64,000 nucleotides of DNA, from positions 1 to 64,000 of the forward strand of contig JAETRR010000010.1 in the NCBI GenBank assembly GCA_021770065.1, read 5' to 3'. Position 1 is the stretch's first letter. Every line of letters starts with the position of its first letter. Shown here in pieces: positions 27,432 through 35,504 of this stretch. Source of the stretch: Lachnoclostridium sp. (GTDB lineage Bacteria > Bacillota > Clostridia > Lachnospirales > Lachnospiraceae). Both the position numbers and the translations under genes were made by a program. The notes below the pieces were generated by a model. It did not search any database. It was not told the DNA's origin and was given only the letters and a program-made list of their open reading frames with translations.

Positions 27432-27851
27432 ATGGCAAAAGCGGCAATATACACAGTAAACCAGGGAGCACAGGCATTACAGATCGGGAGCGTGATTTCC
27501 CTTGGATCTATCATTCGGCGCTTCGGGTGCAAATGTAATAATGCATTAGATTTGAATGGTAACGGAATTACAATTAACGAACCGGGCTATTATGATGTTG
27601 ACGCATCTATTACAGCCACAGCAGCGGCTGCCGGAACGGTAACGGCAACTCTGCTTCGTGACGGCGTGGCAGTTCCCGGGGCAGTAGCTTCTGCAACTGC
27701 AACTGCAGCGGCGGCAGGCACGGTTGCACTTCCGATTACCGCACTTGTCCGGAAGGATTGTGGTTGCTCCGGCGGCTCTACCCTTACACTCGTTCTGGGC
27801 GGCACAGCGGCGACTATCAACAATGTGGCACTCAAAGTCATTAAGTTGTAA
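27432..27851 (+). CDS. Beta-sandwich (C1q/BclA C-terminal-like) decoration or fibre-type protein
   Basis: ITINEPGYYDVDASITATAAAAGTVTATLLRDGVAVPGA. Confidence 0.65.
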   Translation: MAKAAIYTVNQGAQALQIGSVISLGSIIRRFGCKCNNALDLNGNGITINEPGYYDVDASITATAAAAGTVTATLLRDGVAVPGAVASATATAAAAGTVALPITALVRKDCGCSGGSTLTLVLGGTAATINNVALKVIKL

Positions 27852-28096
27852 TGGACGGCAGACAATTTGACGCTCTTGACATGCTCGGCGTGATGTCGTT
27901 TCTTTTAGGCGTAGAAAACCTCATGGAGAATCGCCAGCAGAGCGCCCAGAATGACGTAGGAGCGGCAAACGATAAACAAGCGTCTTATTTACTGTCCGAG
28001 ATAGGAAAACGACTTGACAGGCAGGATAGGACGCTTGAATCCATACTGAAAAAGTTGGAACGATTGGAAGGGAGGGTAAACGGTGATACAGTTTAA
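27851..28096 (+). CDS. Hypothetical protein
   Basis: ORF; C-terminal coiled coil IGKRLDRQDRTLESILKKLERLEGRV. Confidence 0.6.
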   Translation: MDGRQFDALDMLGVMSFLLGVENLMENRQQSAQNDVGAANDKQASYLLSEIGKRLDRQDRTLESILKKLERLEGRVNGDTV

Positions 28097-28679
28097 AAGC
28101 AATATGGACGTTTCCACTGTGGAAGAAATCTTTGCACAGATTAAAAACAGGCAAATAGCCGCCCTCATGTTTCACGGACAAATGGCAGACTACTTTGACT
28201 TCCTTAGTCTGCACGGATATAAACGCCTGCACGAGTACCAGTATTTTGCCGAATCAGCGGAGTTTCGGCACATAAGCCGGTATTACATCAACCACCACGG
28301 AAAACTCTTGCCAGAGGGATTTGAGGGCGAAATAAACCCCATTCCGGCGGCATGGCTGACCGCTAACCGCATGAACGTTGGAAAGTCCACCAAACAGAAA
28401 GCGGTGGAGGACGGCTTTAATATGTACCGTGAGTGGGAGAGTGGTACAAAGGCGGCCTATGAACGTTATGCGGTGAAGCTCCAGGAGTTAGGAAATGAAG
28501 CGGATGCTCTGTTTGTGGACTGCCTTGTAAAAGATGTGGATCACGAGCTGAAGCGCCTCGACCGGATTATCCTTGACTTAATTTCTGCCGGGTACGATAT
28601 GGTGTATATCGTGGAATCCCAGAAGGCGATACATGATAAGTACAAAAAGAAATTGAGGGAGGTTGATCTGAATGCATAA
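28083..28679 (+). CDS. Hypothetical helical, ferritin-like-looking protein
   Basis: IAALMFHGQMADYFDFLSLHGYKRLHEYQYFAESAEFRH; VKDVDHELKRLDRIILDLISAGYD. Confidence 0.65.
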   Translation: MIQFKSNMDVSTVEEIFAQIKNRQIAALMFHGQMADYFDFLSLHGYKRLHEYQYFAESAEFRHISRYYINHHGKLLPEGFEGEINPIPAAWLTANRMNVGKSTKQKAVEDGFNMYREWESGTKAAYERYAVKLQELGNEADALFVDCLVKDVDHELKRLDRIILDLISAGYDMVYIVESQKAIHDKYKKKLREVDLNA

Positions 28680-29100
28680 ATTGATACAGAAAATGAAAGA
28701 AGAACTTGCTGTCCAGATGAAAAATGCAGAGGAAAAGATTACAAATGGAAACCTCGACAATATTTTCAAGATGACGGTTGTCATTAGAAATCTTGAATGC
28801 ATGGAAAAAGGCAAGTGGGAGCCTGCGGCAGAAATGGCAGAAGCGGCGGAGAGTGTTATTGCAAAGTATTCCAACGGCCGATACGACCACAACATAGACG
28901 CTTTGTACGATACCTATATTGAGGCAAAGAAAAAATATAAGGAAGTGGGCGACCAGGGACACCGGGATAAGCTGATGGAATGCGAGGGCCGGCTGATGGT
29001 TGAGGTCTATGATATGATATCGTCCATGATTTTGGATTCTGATTTTAAAGAGGAACGGGACGATATTATGAAGCATATACGGAGACTGGCTGATGCGTAA
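28672..29100 (+). CDS. Hypothetical protein
   Basis: ORF, 8-bp overlap with upstream gene. Confidence 0.65.
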   Translation: MHKLIQKMKEELAVQMKNAEEKITNGNLDNIFKMTVVIRNLECMEKGKWEPAAEMAEAAESVIAKYSNGRYDHNIDALYDTYIEAKKKYKEVGDQGHRDKLMECEGRLMVEVYDMISSMILDSDFKEERDDIMKHIRRLADA

Positions 29101-29479
29101 AAGGAGCGGCAGTAATGCCGTTCTTTTTATGTAAATGAGACCAGAAATTTTTATTACAACCATGATAAAATTAAGATGTGGATAAATCCATAGACTTCCA
29201 TATTTTTATCCTGTACCTCCTTCCTGCACGCACGCCCTTAAAAGAAACTGTATTTATACAGGAGGATGAAAAGCGGATGCAATTTCCGGCGTGCGTGTTA
29301 TGCACTTGTGGTTATGCTGCCTATATTATAGGTGGCGCAGGTGTATTTGCAGAGCGCCGCTGCTGATGTTGGCGTGGCTGATTTTCCCAACAGAGAATAA
29401 CAATGCCGGTAAGGAAAAAGAAAAAACCAACCGGAATAGCAAAAGGTGGACTGTATGGCGCGCAGAAATTCCACCTAAT

Positions 29480-29554
29480 GGAATGTAGTTCAACGGTAGA
29501 ACGGGCGTACACATGAACTGGCGCGTTGTTGGTGGTTCGAATCCATCCATTCCG
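29480..29554 (+). other. tRNA-like element with non-canonical anticodon arm
   Basis: GGAATG/CATTCC acceptor, D arm GTTC-AACGGTA-GAAC, T arm GGTGG-TTCGAAT-CCATC; 27 nt between D and T arms do not form a standard anticodon arm. Confidence 0.5.
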
Positions 29555-29632
29555 TTTACCCCGGCAGTGGTCCATCTGCCTAAATCCATACCTGCGGCGG
29601 CAGGTCAATAAACACGACCAGGAGGATAAAAC

Positions 29633-30265
29633 ATGCAGAAACTTATTGAAACCTTGAAATCATTTGGAATTGAGATTCCGGCAGACAAGCAGGCTGATGT
29701 GAAAAAGGCTTTGTCAGAACATTATAAGAACATTGCCGAACACAATAAGGCAGTTTCCAAGCTGGAGACTGACCGTGACACCTGGAAAGAAAAGGCCGAG
29801 ACCGCAGAGGAAACATTGAAAAGTTTTGATGGAATCGACCCAGCGCAGGTCCAGACGGAGCTTGCCACATGGAAGAAAAAGGCTGAGGAAGCCGAGAAAG
29901 AATATAACCGAAAAATCGCAGAGCGTGATTTTGAGGACGCCATTACGGCTGCAATTAAAGAAGCGAATGGAAAAAACACAAAGGCAATCCGTGCGCTTCT
30001 GGACATTGAATCTCTGATGAAATCCAAGAATCAGAATGAGGATGTGAAAAAGGCCCTTGACGCTTTGAAAGAAGCAGAAGACAGCAGTTTCCTTTTTGTG
30101 GATAAGGCACAGCTGCAGGCTGAACAGAATGCGGCGAGATTTGCACCGCCGTTTACGAAGGCGAGAGGGCCGCAGACACCGCCGCCGGGAAAGAAATACA
30201 GCATGTCGGAGCTTATGAAGATGAAGAATGAAAATCCGGGGCTTGACATCACGCAGTACATGTAA
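29633..30265 (+). CDS. Phage scaffolding protein (GP20-like)
   Basis: MQKLIETLKSFGIEIPADKQADVKKALSEHYKN..., coiled coil, directly before MCP. Confidence 0.82.
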   Translation: MQKLIETLKSFGIEIPADKQADVKKALSEHYKNIAEHNKAVSKLETDRDTWKEKAETAEETLKSFDGIDPAQVQTELATWKKKAEEAEKEYNRKIAERDFEDAITAAIKEANGKNTKAIRALLDIESLMKSKNQNEDVKKALDALKEAEDSSFLFVDKAQLQAEQNAARFAPPFTKARGPQTPPPGKKYSMSELMKMKNENPGLDITQYM

Positions 30266-30273
30266 CAGAAGAA

Positions 30274-30344
30274 ACCGACCACGCATTAGGAGTGTGGCCG
30301 CTAACCTAAATCCCTTAATAGTTATGGGTAGAAAGGATATTTTT
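30274..30344 (+). promoter_or_regulatory. Repeated structured leader, copy 1 (upstream of major capsid gene)
   Basis: ACCGACCACGCATTAGGAGTGTGGCCGCTAACCTAAATCCCTTAATAGTTATGGGTAGAAAGGATATTTTT; near-identical to 33835..33908. Confidence 0.8.
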
Positions 30345-31418
30345 ATGGCTTTATTTGACACAAAAAACTTTAACGGCGAAGTGTTCGGGGCCTATGTAGA
30401 CAAGGTCCCTAACCTCAACCGGAATGAACTCTTGAAGTCTGGTGCAATTGTGGAGAAATCACAGTACGCTTCCATGCTCCCGGACCAGACCGGAGGAAAT
30501 TATATTACGATCCCTATTAAGGCGAGAATCGGCGGAACGCCTGAGAATTATGATGGCTCCACAGATATCACGGCAGATTCCAGAGATACGTTTACACACG
30601 GGAGAGTTGTTGTTGGGCGTGCACATGGATGGACGGAGAAAGACTTTTCCACGGACATTACAGGAGAAGATTTCATGGCAGCCGCCGGAGAGGTAGCCGA
30701 GTATTGGGACGACATTGATCAGAAAACCCTTTTATCTACATTGAAAGGGATCTTTTCCATGACCGGGACCGCTAATCTGGAATTTGTAAACGGTCATACC
30801 TATGATGTTTCCAGTGAAGCTGATAGCAATAAGTTTAATGAGACTACTCTTAACAATGCTATCCAGAAAGCCCTTGGAGACAATAAGTCAAAGTTTTCTC
30901 TTGCAATCATGCATTCCCAGATTGCGACAAACCTGGAGAACCTTAAGCTGTTAGCGTACATGAAGGGCACGGACGCAGATGGTATTGAAAGAGATCTGAC
31001 ACTTGCCACTTTGAACGGGAGGACAGTGCTTGTTGACGACAACATGCCTACCGAGCTTGTGACTGTGCCTGAAAGCGCAGAAGGTAAGGGTGATGGTTAT
31101 ACATACACCAAATATACAACCTATGTATTAGGTGCCGGGGCGATTGAGTATACGGATTGCGGTGCAAAGGTTCCTTATGAAATGGGAAGAAACCCGTCAA
31201 AGAATGGCGGAGAGGATACCTTGTATAGCCGCCAGAGAAAGATTTTCTCCCCTTACGGTATTTCCTTTAAGCAGCCCTCTTTCATATCCCCTACAGATTC
31301 ACAGCTTGAAGTCGGAACTAACTGGAGCCTGGCAAACAATAACGCATCGGCGACCAAGGATCAGAAGTATTTCCCGGTCAAGGCCATTCCGATTGCAAGA
31401 ATCATCACAAGGGGCTAA
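30345..31418 (+). CDS. Major capsid protein
   Basis: MALFDTKNFNGEVFGAYVDKVPNLNRNELLKSGAIVE...; position after scaffold. Confidence 0.85.
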   Translation: MALFDTKNFNGEVFGAYVDKVPNLNRNELLKSGAIVEKSQYASMLPDQTGGNYITIPIKARIGGTPENYDGSTDITADSRDTFTHGRVVVGRAHGWTEKDFSTDITGEDFMAAAGEVAEYWDDIDQKTLLSTLKGIFSMTGTANLEFVNGHTYDVSSEADSNKFNETTLNNAIQKALGDNKSKFSLAIMHSQIATNLENLKLLAYMKGTDADGIERDLTLATLNGRTVLVDDNMPTELVTVPESAEGKGDGYTYTKYTTYVLGAGAIEYTDCGAKVPYEMGRNPSKNGGEDTLYSRQRKIFSPYGISFKQPSFISPTDSQLEVGTNWSLANNNASATKDQKYFPVKAIPIARIITRG

Positions 31419-31420
31419 TC

Positions 31421-31918
31421 ATGGCGTACACAGATTACACCTTTTACAAAGATCGGTACTTCGGGACTATCATCCCGGAGGCCGATTTCCCCCGTCTCGC
31501 CGAGCGCGCCAGTGACTTCATCGACACCATAACCTTTGACCGGTTAGCGGACGGTCTACCCTCAAACGAGCGTGCCTCTGTCAAGGTGAAGAAAGCCGTG
31601 TGTGCGGTGGCGGATGCGCAATATCAAATTGAGCTGGCCGAAAAGCAGGCTCTTAGTGCGGCACAGGGTACATCAACCACATCGGGAGTTGCGGCCGGGA
31701 CAACGGGCGTGATTACCAGCAAATCATCCGGATCTGAATCCATTTCCTTTGCCTCTCCGTCTGAACTGGCTGGGAGCGCAAAGGAGTGGTCAGCTATTTA
31801 CACGGCGGCCGGGAATGCAAAGGAAACCAATAAGCTGTTGACGGAAACGGCAATTCCGTATCTGTCCGGCGTTAAGGATGATAAGGGGGAATGTCTGCTA
31901 TATGCAGGAATAAGATGA
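31421..31918 (+). CDS. Head-tail connector protein
   Basis: MAYTDYTFYKDRYFGTIIPEADFPRLAERASDFIDTITFDRL. Confidence 0.72.
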   Translation: MAYTDYTFYKDRYFGTIIPEADFPRLAERASDFIDTITFDRLADGLPSNERASVKVKKAVCAVADAQYQIELAEKQALSAAQGTSTTSGVAAGTTGVITSKSSGSESISFASPSELAGSAKEWSAIYTAAGNAKETNKLLTETAIPYLSGVKDDKGECLLYAGIR

Positions 31919-32070
31919 AGATTCCAAATATTATCAAAAGATTATTCTGTAAACACAGCAAAACAGCCTATCTGCGCTCATATCTTGACGACCACCCAAA
32001 CGGCGGATATATCACCCGTCATATCTGGAAGTGTAAGGAGTGCGGAAAGGAGATTATAGGAGGTAAATAA
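31915..32070 (+). CDS. Small zinc-ribbon-like protein (51 aa)
   Basis: MKIPNIIKRLFCKHSKTAYLRSYLDDHPNGGYITRHIWKCKECGKEIIGGK. Confidence 0.55.
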   Translation: MKIPNIIKRLFCKHSKTAYLRSYLDDHPNGGYITRHIWKCKECGKEIIGGK

Positions 32071-32328
32071 ATGGATTTTGGAATTACAGGCATTGCGGCA
32101 ATCACTGTTATTTGCTTTTTGATTGCGCAGGGTGTAAAAGCTACATCTATTGACAACAAATGGATTCCTGTTATCTGCGGCATGATTGGCGGTGCTTTGG
32201 GAATCGCAGGAATGTATGTCATGCCCGAATATCCGGCAAATGATGTTATCACGGCGGCGGCCGTTGGAATTGTGTCTGGATTTGCGGCAACCGGCGTACA
32301 CCAGGCCTATAAACAGATTAAGCAGTAA
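32071..32328 (+). CDS. Phage holin-like protein
   Basis: MDFGITGIAAITVICFLIAQGVKAT...WIPVICGMIGGALGIAGMYVMP...AAAVGIVSGFAATGVHQAYKQI. Confidence 0.8.
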   Translation: MDFGITGIAAITVICFLIAQGVKATSIDNKWIPVICGMIGGALGIAGMYVMPEYPANDVITAAAVGIVSGFAATGVHQAYKQIKQ

Positions 32329-32346
32329 ATTAATGGGGGATATCAC

Positions 32347-32841
32347 ATGTATGAGGCAACCGTGACCGTATTCAACAAATACAAATCAAAAACCGCCTTT
32401 ATGTGGTATCCCCATGTCTTAACCGGTGTAAACGTGGTAGCGGATAAGGGCCAGATGCTTAAGCAGTACGGGCCGGACAATAAAGACAATGCGGAGCTTC
32501 ATGTGGCGTACATGGAAATGGACGGGAAAAAGGTTATTATTGACGGAATGACCGGGGATCCGATTCTTAATACTTTGGGAGAGCCGATTTCCTGGCTTAA
32601 GCCGGAGGACTGGAAAAAGCAGGTCAATGATCTTCTGGCTGACACCATTACATTTAATACCGGAGACTTTTTCTGGATCGGCGAATGGGACGGCGGCCCG
32701 GTGAATGATGAAGATTATTTCATTGGCCGGAACGAGGGCTTTTACTCTTACATGAACAGCGAACATGATTTCGTGTATCTGGTATCCGGTATCAGCCTTC
32801 CATATACTTTGATTCCGTATTTTCCGATATTGGGGGAGTGA
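32347..32841 (+). CDS. Head-closure-region protein (DUF6751-like)
   Basis: MYEATVTVFNKYKSKTAFMWYPHVLTGVNVVADKGQML; family recalled. Confidence 0.65.
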   Translation: MYEATVTVFNKYKSKTAFMWYPHVLTGVNVVADKGQMLKQYGPDNKDNAELHVAYMEMDGKKVIIDGMTGDPILNTLGEPISWLKPEDWKKQVNDLLADTITFNTGDFFWIGEWDGGPVNDEDYFIGRNEGFYSYMNSEHDFVYLVSGISLPYTLIPYFPILGE

Positions 32842-32843
32842 TT

Positions 32844-33323
32844 ATGGCAAAGACAGTACATTTTAAAAGCTTCTCCATTGTCCAAGGTGACATCAAGATA
32901 AATCTGAACCTTGACCGGTTCAGTAAGCAGTTCCAAAAGGCACAGTATGAGCTTGACGGAAACGTTATGAACAGCATGGTTCCGTTCATGCCGCATAATA
33001 CCGGATTATTTATTGATGTGACCAGGGCGGCGAGTGCGGCTATACAAGGTTCTGGAAAGGTATATGCTGCTTACGGACCGGAGAAAGACGAAGAAGGCCG
33101 AGGCGGATATGGTAGGTTTCTTTACGAAGGAAAAGTCATGGTTGACGAAGAAACCGGATCTCCATGGGCTAAGAAGTCTCATAAGAAAATAGTCACGGAT
33201 CGCCCTTTGCGGTATACAAGGACCCACAATCCGCAGGTCACATCACACTGGTTTGATGCCGCTAAGAAAAAAGACTTGGACAAGTGGGTGAAACAGGCTA
33301 AGAAAACGGCAGGAGGTGGTTAA
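32844..33323 (+). CDS. Minor capsid / head-tail joining protein
   Basis: MNSMVPFMPHNTGLFIDVTRA...YGRFLYEGKVMVDEETGSPWA...ITSHWFDAAKKKDL-type region. Confidence 0.72.
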   Translation: MAKTVHFKSFSIVQGDIKINLNLDRFSKQFQKAQYELDGNVMNSMVPFMPHNTGLFIDVTRAASAAIQGSGKVYAAYGPEKDEEGRGGYGRFLYEGKVMVDEETGSPWAKKSHKKIVTDRPLRYTRTHNPQVTSHWFDAAKKKDLDKWVKQAKKTAGGG

Positions 33324-33821
33324 TTGCAAAAGGAAGAACCAAAGCCGATTGGCGAGGATGTCGGAGGATTCGAGGAAATCACGCAGGCGGTAAGAGTGCT
33401 GCTGAATCAATTTCCGGGGCTTTCCGAAGATGAAGAAGTGAATTTTGAGACATTCGAGGACGGAAACAATCTAATCTTCTCGAACGACAGCGGAGCCTTG
33501 GTATACAACGAGAAAGAGGACGTTACCGGCGGCGTGTCGCAGGAATGCCGTTACCCGTTCTATCTGGTATACCGCAGAACCCTCACCACCGAGCGTGGAA
33601 AGCTGATAGCTTATCAGTTTCTTGACACCTTCGGGAAATGGCTCTGCAAGGAGCCTACTGTCTACGAACACACAAAACCCCCGGCGGAATATCCAAAGCT
33701 TTCCGGCGGCCGGAAGATAACACGCATCCGGCGCAACCTTATTTACGGGCAGGATCCGGCAGAGGACGGGACGCAGGACTGGGTATTGCCGGTGATTGTG
33801 GAATATACGAACGAATTTTAA
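33324..33821 (+). CDS. Minor tail/head-tail protein
   Basis: ORF in conserved position before major tail protein. Confidence 0.65.
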   Translation: MQKEEPKPIGEDVGGFEEITQAVRVLLNQFPGLSEDEEVNFETFEDGNNLIFSNDSGALVYNEKEDVTGGVSQECRYPFYLVYRRTLTTERGKLIAYQFLDTFGKWLCKEPTVYEHTKPPAEYPKLSGGRKITRIRRNLIYGQDPAEDGTQDWVLPVIVEYTNEF

Positions 33822-33834
33822 CAACTGTAAACAC

Positions 33835-33908
33835 ACCGACCACGCAAGCAGAGCGTGGCCGCTAACCTAAAATCCCTTTTAAAAGTTATGGGTAGAAAGG
33901 ATATTTTT
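33835..33908 (+). promoter_or_regulatory. Repeated structured leader, copy 2 (upstream of major tail gene)
   Basis: ACCGACCACGCAAGCAGAGCGTGGCCGCTAACCTAAAATCCCTTTTAAAAGTTATGGGTAGAAAGGATATTTTT. Confidence 0.8.
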
Positions 33909-34451
33909 ATGCCTCAATGGACTTACGCCGAAGGAGATGCCAAAAGAAAGGACTTTATGACCTTTTGGATCACCGACGGAAAAACGGACACAATTTCAAA
34001 AAGCAATCTTGCCATTATCGGCAAAGGAATCGAGGATATGCCTATTTCCTCCAATGCGGAGACCGAAGAAAGCCAGGATGTACTCGGAAACAACAATTTC
34101 GAGATTACCGGCTACGCCAAGAGCATGACCGTAGAACCGATGAAAGTATCCGGAGAAGATAAGTATTCCCAGCACCTTGATGATCTCTTTGAGCGTGATG
34201 CAACGCTTTCAGAACTCCACAATCAGTATTTATGCGTTAAGCGGTATAAGACCGATTCAAGCGGAAAAGCCCGTGCCTGGGTGCAGGAGGGCGTAGTAGA
34301 GCCTGGAGACTTCGCAACCGGGTTGAACGGGGTTGCAACGGCTCACACGGTACATTATGTGGGTTCTAAGACCTTTGGTGTCGTAGATCTGGATACATTG
34401 GAATTTACACCGGATGGAGCTGCAGCCGCATCACTGGATGATTTGTTGTAA
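33909..34451 (+). CDS. Major tail protein
   Basis: MPQWTYAEGDAKRKDFMTFWITDGKTDTISKSNLAIIGKGIED; position before tail chaperones and tape measure. Confidence 0.75.
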   Translation: MPQWTYAEGDAKRKDFMTFWITDGKTDTISKSNLAIIGKGIEDMPISSNAETEESQDVLGNNNFEITGYAKSMTVEPMKVSGEDKYSQHLDDLFERDATLSELHNQYLCVKRYKTDSSGKARAWVQEGVVEPGDFATGLNGVATAHTVHYVGSKTFGVVDLDTLEFTPDGAAAASLDDLL

Positions 34452-34460
34452 GGAGGACGC

Positions 34461-34931
34461 ATGGATCACACAATTATAAGCATCGAAAGCCCGGTAAAGT
34501 ATTACGACTTTAAGGATCAGCACGGAGATATCCTGTCAACACTTCGGTTCGTTCCGTCTGATATAGACATTTTTGACCGGGCAAAGGAAGTATACAATCA
34601 GATTTCCGCCATGGAAAAAGAATTGTCTGAAATCCATAACCAGGAAATGTCTGAAGATGCCGTGTTGGAAATCAAAAATAAATACGCTAAGGAAGTCAAA
34701 GAGTCTCTTGACAAGCTCTTTCATTCCGACACATCCGGCTTTTTTGAAATCGCCGGACCATTCACCCCAATGGAAAACGGGCAGGTTTGGGTAATGGTGC
34801 TTGTTGAAAAGGCGGTTGAAATCATTCGGGAGGTTATGCCTAAGAACATACAAAAAGTAGAACAGGAATCCAACAAGTATCTGGAAAAGTACAAGGCCGC
34901 ACCCGGTAAGTACCCCTTTCCTACGGCATGA
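34461..34931 (+). CDS. Tail assembly chaperone-like protein
   Basis: Position upstream of Gp15-like gene and tape measure. Confidence 0.65.
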   Translation: MDHTIISIESPVKYYDFKDQHGDILSTLRFVPSDIDIFDRAKEVYNQISAMEKELSEIHNQEMSEDAVLEIKNKYAKEVKESLDKLFHSDTSGFFEIAGPFTPMENGQVWVMVLVEKAVEIIREVMPKNIQKVEQESNKYLEKYKAAPGKYPFPTA

Positions 34932-35494
34932 TTTTATATAATCTTCCGAAGTCTTTGAATGTTGGTGGAATTGATTATGAAATAAGAGAGGATTACAGGG
35001 CGGCCCTGGACATCCTCTCTGCCTTTAATGATGATGATTTGACCGACAGCCAGAAGATACAAACAGCTATAGAGATTCTTTATTATCCGGCCGTTCCGCC
35101 GGAGGAACATCTTGAAGAAGCTTATGAAAAGGCCCTGTGGTATTTGGACTGCGGAATTGAACCGGATGATACGCCAAAACCCCGAACAATGGACTGGGAA
35201 AAGGACGCTCCTATTATTTTCCCACAGGTGAATAAAGTAGCCGGATTTGACGTTAGAAAACCCGTGCTTATCCACTGGTGGACGTTCTACGGGTGGTTTA
35301 TGGAGATTGAGGACGGGCTGTTTTCACAGGTGCTTGCTATCCGGCAAAAGTTATCAAAAGGAAAGAAGCTGGAACCATGGGAACGGGAGTTTTTAAACAG
35401 CAATATGAAGCTGTGTGAGCTGAAGCAGACGGAAAAATCCGTAAGCGATTCGGCAGAGGATGATTTTAATTACTTTTTTGAGTTGTTGAAGTGA
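34928..35494 (+). CDS. Gp15-like tail protein
   Basis: SLNVGGIDYEIREDYRAALDILSAFNDDDLTDSQKIQTAIEILY. Confidence 0.75.
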   Translation: MILYNLPKSLNVGGIDYEIREDYRAALDILSAFNDDDLTDSQKIQTAIEILYYPAVPPEEHLEEAYEKALWYLDCGIEPDDTPKPRTMDWEKDAPIIFPQVNKVAGFDVRKPVLIHWWTFYGWFMEIEDGLFSQVLAIRQKLSKGKKLEPWEREFLNSNMKLCELKQTEKSVSDSAEDDFNYFFELLK

Positions 35495-35504
35495 GGCGGG
35501 GTAA

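Noticed and set aside
29326-29589. - strand ORF with DGFEPPTTRQF...
   Set aside because: This peptide type is what the antisense of a tRNA T-arm region yields; not treated as a gene.
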